Source: Tumebacillus avium (lineage in GTDB: Bacteria; Bacillota; Bacilli; Tumebacillales; Tumebacillaceae). From it: 64,000 nucleotides of DNA. The translations under genes were made by a program, and so were the position numbers. Below are positions 58,394-64,000 of the stretch, one piece after another (position 1 is the first letter of the stretch; each line of letters begins with the position of its first letter). The notes under the pieces were generated by a model, which was given only the letters and a program-made list of their open reading frames with translations, searched no databases and was not told the DNA's origin. The DNA is taken from NCBI RefSeq assembly GCF_002162355.1, contig NZ_CP021434.1:5076001-5140000 (forward strand), read 5' to 3'.

Positions 58394-58662
58394 ACTCTAC
58401 CTCCGTTAGCAGACTTCATCTATACGTAAATATAAGTTTGTTACATCAACCACACACAATACTCCTATTTAATCACGAGGGCATTCGAGTTGATTATCTC
58501 ATGAAAAAAAATTATCTTTACTCATATATATTACACTACAATTGTATCTGTAAAGTGAAATCTGAAAAATTCTATCTAAAATATTTTTTCTTAATAGTTC
58601 ATTGATTGAAACGTTTCTTGTAAATATTCCGACTATAATGGGAATAAAGGGGGAATCTTTCG
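58394..58662. other. AT-rich divergent intergenic region
   Basis: 269 bp between the kinase and the DUF418 gene, far more AT-rich than its surroundings. It holds the kinase ribosome binding site, a perfect 10-bp palindrome GAAACGTTTC at 58608-58617, and the DUF418 promoter candidate. ORFs through it look like chance. Confidence 0.6.
58625..58646 (+). promoter_or_regulatory. -10 element of the DUF418 gene inside an inverted repeat
   Basis: A perfect TATAAT (58634-58639) is flanked by TATTCC (58625-58630) and GGAATA (58641-58646), an inverted repeat with a 10-nt centre. No good -35 is present at the right distance, so activation or an extended contact would be needed. A bound repressor or activator is possible. 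Confidence 0.4.
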
Positions 58663-59940
58663 ATGACACAACAGCCAGAAATCAAGCCGATTCAGCCCGA
58701 AATCAAGCCGATTCAGCCCGAACAGCGGATGATGGAACTTGACGTGATTCGCGGGTTTGCCATCTTGGGGATCTTGATCGTCAATATGCAATTCTTCTCC
58801 AGCGCTTTCCAGTATCTGTCCCGTGTCCGGATGACTCTGTGGACGGAGGAAGGGGACAAACTGGCCAAACTATTGATCGATCTGCTCGCAGCCGGGAAGT
58901 TTTACACGATGTTCTCCTTCCTCTTTGGCATCGGCATGATGATCTTTTTGGAGCGCGCCCGCCAAAAAGGCCGCCGCGAAGTGCCGCTGTTTCTGCGCCG
59001 GATCAGCATTTTGCTGGCATTTGGACTGATTCATGCCATCTTGATCTGGGTGGGTGACATTTTATTCCAGTATGCGGTGCTCGCCTTTTTCCTCGTCCTG
59101 TTCTACCGGGCTAAGCCTTGGTTCGTCTTGCTCTCGGCCTTTTTCTTTCTCTTCCTGACGCCTGTGCTGAACTTCTTGAACTTCTATCAAAAGATCACCA
59201 TCCCGATCTACCAAGCCTCGGGACTTGGTCCCAAGCTGTTCAATCCGTCGATGATGCTCGAAGAGGCCAACCAGGCCTACGAGTTCGGTACGTACGGCAG
59301 CCAAGTCTTGCAGCGCATGGCCGATTTCGTTTTCCATTACGGGGTGTTCTGGGCGCTGTTTCCCGTCGTGTTCGCCATGTTCCTGTTTGGCGTGTACGCG
59401 GCGAAAAAACGCATCTTCCAGAACATTCAGGAGCATCGCAAGTTCATCCGCTGGGTCTGGATCGGCTCGATCGCCACGACGCTGTTTTCCGACTTTTACA
59501 CGACCTACCTGGCTGCTTCTATCTCCCTGCAAAACTTGCATATCTTTGAACAGTGCATCCGTGCCCTGTACAATCCGGCCTTGTGCATCTTCTATGTAAC
59601 ATCGATCCTGCAGTTGATGCAGTTCGACGCCGTGCGGGCGAAACTGGCGCCGTTCGCCGCCGTCGGACGGATGGCGATCTCCAACTACCTGCTGACCTCG
59701 CTGATCTGCACGACAATCTTCTACTCTTATGGATTTGGCCTGTTCAACAAGGTCGGCACCGCCAAAGGGCTGTTGATCTCCTTATTGATCTACCCGCTCC
59801 TGATGGTCTTCTCGATCATCTGGCTGCGGCACTTCCGCTACGGACCGGTCGAGTGGCTCTGGCGGTCGCTGACGTACGGACACTGGCAAAACATGCGTCT
59901 CTCGAAACGATCAACACCAGAAGGAGGTCATTCGCAATGA
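58663..59940 (+). CDS. DUF418 (YeiB-like) integral membrane protein
   Basis: 425 residues. After a soluble Pro/Gln-rich head comes the family start ELDVIRGFAILGILIVNM (about 26-43), then many hydrophobic helices across the protein, and the C-terminal DUF418 block with AVGRMAISNYLLTSL and FRYGPVEWLWRSLTYG. The family is membrane-bound and of unknown function, sometimes thought to be transport-related. The head contains an exact tandem repeat of EIKPIQP. ATG 58663 has AAAGGGGGAA upstream. The stop overlaps the start of the secreted protein gene (ATGA), so the two are co-translated and may work together at the cell surface. Confidence 0.9.
   Translation: MTQQPEIKPIQPEIKPIQPEQRMMELDVIRGFAILGILIVNMQFFSSAFQYLSRVRMTLWTEEGDKLAKLLIDLLAAGKFYTMFSFLFGIGMMIFLERARQKGRREVPLFLRRISILLAFGLIHAILIWVGDILFQYAVLAFFLVLFYRAKPWFVLLSAFFFLFLTPVLNFLNFYQKITIPIYQASGLGPKLFNPSMMLEEANQAYEFGTYGSQVLQRMADFVFHYGVFWALFPVVFAMFLFGVYAAKKRIFQNIQEHRKFIRWVWIGSIATTLFSDFYTTYLAASISLQNLHIFEQCIRALYNPALCIFYVTSILQLMQFDAVRAKLAPFAAVGRMAISNYLLTSLICTTIFYSYGFGLFNKVGTAKGLLISLLIYPLLMVFSIIWLRHFRYGPVEWLWRSLTYGHWQNMRLSKRSTPEGGHSQ
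58678..58719 (+). repeat. Two exact 21-bp tandem repeats in the DUF418 gene
   Basis: The unit GAAATCAAGCCGATTCAGCC plus C occurs twice in a row, encoding EIKPIQP twice near residues 6-19. Being in frame, copy number can change without breaking the gene. Confidence 0.9.
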
Positions 59941-60740
59941 AAACGTTTATGAAACTGCTCACCGCCACATTGGCAGTCAGCGCGGTCCTGCCGGCTGCTG
60001 CAGCCGGTGCAACCGCCCCGGCGACGTATCTGGCCACCCTGCAATTTGACGGCAAAGACAACTTCGACTCCGGCGAGCAAAATTTCCCGCAGCCATTCCG
60101 CTTCACGGGTTATGACACGAACATTGAGCACAACAAAGAAAATCTCGTCCGGTTCAAAATCGGCAGCAGCATCTACGGCACCGGTTCGACCGGCTGGGCA
60201 AACCGCGGCCCAAACGACCAGCGCCCGGCTGTCTACTTCCATTTTGTGCGCTCCGGCGGCTATGACGTGTATCAATACTGGCTGTACTATGCGGACAACG
60301 ACTACATCAACGACCACGAGCACGACTGGGAAAAATATTACGTCTACGAGCAAAACGGCGTCCCGACCCACCTGCTGATCTCCGACCACAACACCTACCA
60401 CATCTACAAATGGGCCGATGTACCCAAAGACAACGCTCACCCGAAGATCAGCGTTGACGGCGGCGCCCACGCCATGAAACTGTCCTCCGAAGATGGAGTG
60501 CGCATCCGCTACAATGGCGCGATCTCCAAAAACAACGGGCGCCTCGACCAAGGCGACCTGACCACCGTGCCGTGGGTGATCTACTCCAACGAAGCGTTTA
60601 GCGGTGTCACCTCGTACAGCGCATCGCCCAACGTCTTTTACGGCGGCGATCCGGAGTACAGCACCAATTCCAACGAATACGGCTCGCCTTCCAACGCGCC
60701 GTGGGTGCGCGGAGACTGGACAACGCCGGCGCTCCCCTAA
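59937..60740 (+). CDS. Secreted protein with an NDHEHDWE motif (NPP1/Vps62-like?)
   Basis: 267 residues from ATG 59937, with AAGGAGGT 9 nt upstream and overlapping the DUF418 stop. A signal peptide (about 1-24, ending AAAGA) precedes a domain with FDGKDNFDSGEQNF, VYQYWLYYADNDY and NDHEHDWEKYYVY, then VDGGAHAMKLS. The HxHDWE core recalls the metal-binding GHRHDWE of NPP1-type necrosis-inducing proteins and related Vps62-like domains; similarity is from motif only. The aromatic and Asn/Asp-rich C-terminus (YGSPSNAPWVRGDW) could fit a surface protein. Function is not known. It ends at a strong bidirectional terminator. Confidence 0.6.
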   Translation: MKTFMKLLTATLAVSAVLPAAAAGATAPATYLATLQFDGKDNFDSGEQNFPQPFRFTGYDTNIEHNKENLVRFKIGSSIYGTGSTGWANRGPNDQRPAVYFHFVRSGGYDVYQYWLYYADNDYINDHEHDWEKYYVYEQNGVPTHLLISDHNTYHIYKWADVPKDNAHPKISVDGGAHAMKLSSEDGVRIRYNGAISKNNGRLDQGDLTTVPWVIYSNEAFSGVTSYSASPNVFYGGDPEYSTNSNEYGSPSNAPWVRGDWTTPALP

Positions 60741-60744
60741 ACGC

Positions 60745-60778
60745 AAAAAGGACAACTCCGCTGAGAGTTGTCCTTTTT
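60745..60778. terminator. Bidirectional rho-independent terminator
   Basis: AAAAAGGACAACTC and GAGTTGTCCTTTTT form a perfect 14-bp stem with loop CGCTGA. It serves the secreted-protein gene and the convergent DUF4931 gene. Confidence 0.95.
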
Positions 60779-60784
60779 GTTTCC

Positions 60785-61552
60785 CTAAAAATACAGCCGC
60801 TGCATCTCCTGCGCCACATTCCCGATCCGGTCGGCGACCTGCGGAATGCCAAAGCCGACAAAGATCGGCGACGCGACGAATCGCGGCATGATCTTCACGC
60901 AGATCTGTCTCTCCAGGCGGTAGAAAAACAGATTGTACGAGTTGCACGACTTGTGGAAATGATGCATCAGATAATGAGCAGCCTTTTGAATATAATCGGC
61001 CATGATGTCGATCTGCTCCGAATCGGACAGCACCACGTTTAACTCATAAAATCCAACCCGCGGCTTCGTCGAGATGTTCAGCTCCACGCCGGGCTCAGCA
61101 GCGATCGGGATCCCTTCGAACTGTTCCGAACTGACATGTTCCAGATAGTCAACTTTCTCCAGACCGACGATCTGCATATGCGGATGGCGAATCGTGCCGC
61201 CCGACTGCGGACCGTGGCTTTTGAACATCACCACCGAACGAAACTCACCGCTTTGCTCCAGCTTTTCCCACTCCCGCACAGCAAAGCGCATCAAACGCCG
61301 CATGTGCGCCGGGTCATAGTCCGAAAGTTCCGCAAGGCACTCATCCGTTTCGATCAGCACCGTCTGCAGCGTGTCCTGCAGGACCGGATACTTATTTTTG
61401 AGCAGCATCAGCGGCCCATCTTCGGCCAGGATGCCGGTCAGCGACGCCCGGTCACAAAACGGGCACAGCGTTTCCCGATTGATGATGCTCTCCGGTTTTT
61501 GCTGCCCGATGTTCATCACAAACTGCAAATGCGTCTCCGTTGAATACGCCAT
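60785..61552 (-). CDS. DUF4931 protein, GalT/HIT-superfamily-like
   Basis: 255 residues. The metal-type pair Cys30/Cys33 (CPFC) and the HxHxQ signature HPHMQ at 123-127 mark the galactose-1-phosphate uridylyltransferase/HIT fold, in which a His forms a nucleotidyl intermediate. In Bacillales such proteins are annotated DUF4931. The substrate is unknown; a nucleotidyltransferase or phosphohydrolase role is plausible. It is monocistronic, convergent with the secreted-protein gene and divergent from the BsuPI-domain gene. Confidence 0.8.
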   Translation of the reverse strand: MAYSTETHLQFVMNIGQQKPESIINRETLCPFCDRASLTGILAEDGPLMLLKNKYPVLQDTLQTVLIETDECLAELSDYDPAHMRRLMRFAVREWEKLEQSGEFRSVVMFKSHGPQSGGTIRHPHMQIVGLEKVDYLEHVSSEQFEGIPIAAEPGVELNISTKPRVGFYELNVVLSDSEQIDIMADYIQKAAHYLMHHFHKSCNSYNLFFYRLERQICVKIMPRFVASPIFVGFGIPQVADRIGNVAQEMQRLYF

Positions 61553-61620
61553 CCTCGATCACCCATTTTCTCCGCTTTTGTTCATCATACCGTGATAAAA
61601 GGCGGCGGACAAGCGTGGTT

Positions 61621-61639
61621 TTTACAGTCAATCTGTAAA
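61621..61639. repeat. Perfect inverted repeat between divergent genes
   Basis: TTTACAG, TCAAT, CTGTAAA: a perfect 7-bp inverted repeat in the 148-bp gap between the DUF4931 and BsuPI-domain genes. There is no flanking T run; it could be an operator for either gene. Confidence 0.4.
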
Positions 61640-61700
61640 CATTCCGCCGGAAAATGCATATGAAAATAGCAGATTCCAAATTCCAAGGAGGAGATTGATT

Positions 61701-62060
61701 ATGTTGACTGTAACGACCAACAAATCTACGTATGCGGTGGGGGAAGCGGTGCAAATCACCTTGACCCTGACCAACACGACCAGCTCGACTCAAACCTACA
61801 ACTTCAACACTTCGCAGCGCTACGACATCGTCGTTCAAAAAGGAGGCCGTGAAGTTTGGCGCTGGTCGAACGGGCAGTTCTTCCTGCAGGTGCTCGGTAC
61901 CCTCACCCTGCAGCCGGGCGAATCGGTGACCTACACCGAGACGTGGGACCAGACGAACAACAACGGCAACCAAGTGGCCGCCGGAACCTACACCATCGTC
62001 GGCAGCATCACGTCGAGCAACAACCCGCAGCAAGCCAGCACCACGATCACCATCCAGTAA
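61701..62060 (+). CDS. BsuPI-type intracellular proteinase inhibitor domain protein
   Basis: 119 residues, a single all-beta immunoglobulin-like domain without signal peptide. Features of the BsuPI family: LTVTTNKSTYAVGEAVQITLTLTN at the start (two strands), then WRWSNGQFF, LQPGESVTYTETWDQ and AAGTYTIVGS. The Bacillus subtilis founder inhibits the major intracellular serine protease; here the target is unknown. The start is ATG 61701 with AAGGAGGAG upstream; an in-frame TTG two codons earlier is less likely. Single gene with its own terminator. Confidence 0.85.
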   Translation: MLTVTTNKSTYAVGEAVQITLTLTNTTSSTQTYNFNTSQRYDIVVQKGGREVWRWSNGQFFLQVLGTLTLQPGESVTYTETWDQTNNNGNQVAAGTYTIVGSITSSNNPQQASTTITIQ

Positions 62061-62068
62061 CCACACGG

Positions 62069-62101
62069 AAAAAGCCAACCAGCCCGGCTGGTTGGCTTTT
62101 T
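62069..62101. terminator. Bidirectional rho-independent terminator
   Basis: AAAAAGCCAACCAGC and GCTGGTTGGCTTTTTT form a near-perfect long stem with a CCG loop, between the convergent BsuPI-domain and oligoendopeptidase genes. Confidence 0.95.
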
Positions 62102-62103
62102 TC

Positions 62104-63870
62104 TTATGAAGTAAGCTGTAGGAACTGCTCGACATCTGCAGCCAGCAGGTCGATCGCCCCTTGCCAAAAATCGGCCTGAGTCAAATCGATGCCCAGATGC
62201 TTTTGGGCCAGCTCTTCCGGCGTCATCCGGCCCGTATCGCGGAGCAGATCCCGATAGGCCTCGGCAAATTCGCCGCTGCCCTGCTTTTTCGCCTGGGCAT
62301 AAAGTCCCATCGAGAACAGGTAGCCAAACGTATACGGGAAGTTGTAGAACGGATTGTCGGTCATGTAGAAATGCGCCTGCAAGATCCACTGGTACGGATG
62401 ATAGCGGTCGTACACGCCGTCATACGCGTGCCGCTGCGCCTCGACCATCAGCTCAGAGATGCGGCCGGCCGGCACCATCCCCTTTTTGCGCTCTTCATAA
62501 AACGCCCGTTCAAATCGGAATGCGCCATAGACGCCCTGCACCATGACCAGCCCGCGGCCCAGCTTGTCGGCGAGCAACGCTGCTTTTTCTTGCTTGGACC
62601 CGGCCTGTTTGATCGCCGCATCCATCACGATCATCTCGGCGAACGTCGACGCCGTCTCCGCCAGCGACATCGGATATTCCTGCGCGAAATGCGGCAAGCC
62701 GTTCAGCACGTCATGGTGATAGCCATGTCCCAGCTCATGGGCGAGGACCAGCATGTCGGACGCCCGGCCGCGATAGGTCATAAACACGCGCGACTGCCCG
62801 GCGCGGAAGAACGGAACGCAGAAGCCTCCGCCGCTTTTCTCCGGACGATCTTCCGCTTCCACCCAATCCTGCTCGAAGCAGGTCTTGGCAAAGTCGGACA
62901 TCTCCGGCGAAAACGCGCGAAACTGCTCGACGATCAGGTCGGCCGCCGCTTCGAAGGTCAGGTTGGTCGACACTTCCGAAAACGGCGCATTGCTGTCCTG
63001 CATCATCAGGCTGTCCAAGCCAAGCAGTTTCCCTTTGCGTTTGAAAAAGGGAGTCAGACGATGGCGGTTCCCATCGACCGCGCTGTACATCGCATCGAGG
63101 GTGGCTTGGGACAAGCGGTTGTTGAACAAGGGTTCCTGCAGCACCGAGTCCCATCCGCGCTGTTGGTAAAGCGCCAGCCGGAACCCGGCGATGTGGTTGA
63201 GCGCCGCTGCGAACAGCTCCTCTTCCCCTGCCAGTTTGTCCTCCACCGCTTCCAGCACGCTGAGGCGCACTGCGCGGTCGCGATGCCCGAGCAGGCCAAA
63301 CACCTGACCTGCCGTCAGCTCTTGCGCTTCCCTGTCCAGCACGACCGGCACGCGCAGCTGATGCTGGAGGGTGCGGTAGAGGTTCGCCCAGGCATGATAG
63401 CCGTCAGCCGCCAATTCGTTGGCCAGCAGTTCCTGATCGCCGCTCATCCGGTCTTGGACACGCGCGCGACGTTCGTCGATGTAGAGCCGGACCGCCTGCA
63501 ACTGCTCGTCCGCCAGCAGCTTTTCCCACTCTGCTTGCGGCACCTGTGCCAGCTCCTGCTCCAAGCGGATCATCAGCGCCGTGTGCTTGGCGCGAAGCGC
63601 TGTGGCCGTTCCTTGTAACTGCTGCACCTGCGCATCTCCGCGCTGTTCATAGGACAGGCAGAAGAGAAACATCTCACACTCCAGCAGCCGGCTGCCCAGC
63701 TCCTGCAGCGTCAAAATCAATGCTTTCCCTTGTTCCCCGTCTATATATGCGATCTTCAGATCAGATAATTGATCGGTAAGGCTGGTCAGCTCTGCGGACA
63801 ATGCGTCCGAATGCTTGCCTCCTGCGAAAATGTCATCCAAGTTCCAATTTTGAGACAGTTTTGTTTGCAT
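62104..63870 (-). CDS. pepF: M3-family oligoendopeptidase (PepF-like)
   Basis: 588 residues, normal for PepF. A zinc metallopeptidase that cuts short peptides in the cytoplasm. The zinc motif HELGHG is at 378-383 and the third-ligand region SLAETASTFAE is about 25 residues later. The N-terminal helical half (WNLDDIF at 9-15, typical of the family) and the conserved GGGFCVPF, YRGRASDM and the late MDDNPFY-like region (MTDNPFYNFPYTFG) are present. ATG 63870 has GAGAGGGGATG upstream. Being a general peptidase, it might in principle trim peptides such as a lanthipeptide leader, but nothing here supports that. Confidence 0.93.
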   Translation of the reverse strand: MQTKLSQNWNLDDIFAGGKHSDALSAELTSLTDQLSDLKIAYIDGEQGKALILTLQELGSRLLECEMFLFCLSYEQRGDAQVQQLQGTATALRAKHTALMIRLEQELAQVPQAEWEKLLADEQLQAVRLYIDERRARVQDRMSGDQELLANELAADGYHAWANLYRTLQHQLRVPVVLDREAQELTAGQVFGLLGHRDRAVRLSVLEAVEDKLAGEEELFAAALNHIAGFRLALYQQRGWDSVLQEPLFNNRLSQATLDAMYSAVDGNRHRLTPFFKRKGKLLGLDSLMMQDSNAPFSEVSTNLTFEAAADLIVEQFRAFSPEMSDFAKTCFEQDWVEAEDRPEKSGGGFCVPFFRAGQSRVFMTYRGRASDMLVLAHELGHGYHHDVLNGLPHFAQEYPMSLAETASTFAEMIVMDAAIKQAGSKQEKAALLADKLGRGLVMVQGVYGAFRFERAFYEERKKGMVPAGRISELMVEAQRHAYDGVYDRYHPYQWILQAHFYMTDNPFYNFPYTFGYLFSMGLYAQAKKQGSGEFAEAYRDLLRDTGRMTPEELAQKHLGIDLTQADFWQGAIDLLAADVEQFLQLTS

Positions 63871-63952
63871 CTACAACATCCCCTCTCTAACTCCAGCATA
63901 TACCATTTCCCAAAAGTCGGGTAGAATGGGAAAAAAGAAAGGAATGACAGAA

Positions 63953-64000
63953 ATGTTACAACTCCACATTCGCAATCTCGGGCCAGACGACGCCGCCGCC
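63953..64000 (+). CDS. 5' end of a gene, possibly a GNAT acetyltransferase (partial)
   Basis: Sixteen codons reach the window edge: MLQLHIRNLGPDDAAA. A start beta-strand followed by xLxPDDAAA is common in GNAT acetyltransferases, but this is too short to be sure. AAAGGA 9-10 nt upstream favours ATG 63953 over the in-frame ATG 63944, which is too close to it. Divergent from pepF. Confidence 0.4.
   Translation, partial: MLQLHIRNLGPDDAAA

Noticed and set aside
58318..58605. 95-codon frame in the AT-rich gap upstream of DUF418
   Set aside because: Starts inside the kinase gene antisense, and is low-complexity Tyr/Ile/Lys-rich from base composition; no family features.

Overview
The window looks like a Gram-positive, GC-rich member of the Bacillales. 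Genes have strong AGGAGG-type ribosome binding sites, and the small families present (DUF4362, DUF4931, BsuPI-type inhibitor, PepF-type M3 peptidase) are typical of that order. A Tumebacillus/Alicyclobacillaceae-like host is my guess from base composition and gene style; no rRNA or marker gene here proves it.

Layout. 1-1.4 kb: edge of an unknown gene, a DUF4362 protein and an Asp/Glu racemase. 1.4-8.1 kb: a compact class I lanthipeptide locus. A 37-residue precursor gene (lanA, minus strand, 1447-1560) is divergent from lanB-lanT-lanC, and both promoters are readable in the intergenic gap. 8.1-26.1 kb (minus strand): operon 1, five megasynthase genes in transcription order FAAL-ACP-C-A-PCP, PKS (KS-AT-KR-ACP), a free-standing luciferase-like monooxygenase (LLM), C-A-PCP, C-A-PCP, with no thioesterase. 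26.3-27.7 kb: a small Cys-rich protein and a secreted seven-repeat protein. 27.8-57.2 kb (minus strand): operon 2, six genes, (vestigial C)-A-PCP-C-A-PCP, C-A-PCP, PKS (KS-AT-KR-ACP), LLM, C-A-PCP-E, then a three-module C-A-PCP protein ending in a thioesterase. 57.4-64 kb: a GHMP (threonine-kinase-like) kinase, a DUF418 membrane protein with a secreted partner, a DUF4931 protein, a BsuPI-domain protein, an oligoendopeptidase F and the edge of a further gene.

How the parts work together. The two megasynthase operons carry the same unusual core: C-A-PCP, then malonyl-PKS, then trans LLM, then a C domain with HHxxxDR instead of HHxxxDG. Both PKS ketoreductases lack the catalytic Tyr, so I infer that a beta-keto chain is left on the ACP for the LLM. 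Each LLM begins with the same short helix-like head (R..LxPEQR..EK) as the NRPS encoded just after it, which suggests that both dock on the same PKS C-terminal tail. Readable A-domain codes suggest an aromatic residue (Tyr-like) in operon 1, and Val-like, Gln, Val/Ile-like and Thr (epimerised) in operon 2; five codes match nothing I know. Operon 1 has a lipid-loading start but no release domain, while operon 2 has a release domain but starts with a dead C remnant. Whether they make one lipopeptide or two products is the main open question.

No MbtH, phosphopantetheinyl transferase, peptide exporter, LanP protease, Lan immunity genes, mobile element, tRNA/rRNA or CRISPR array was seen.
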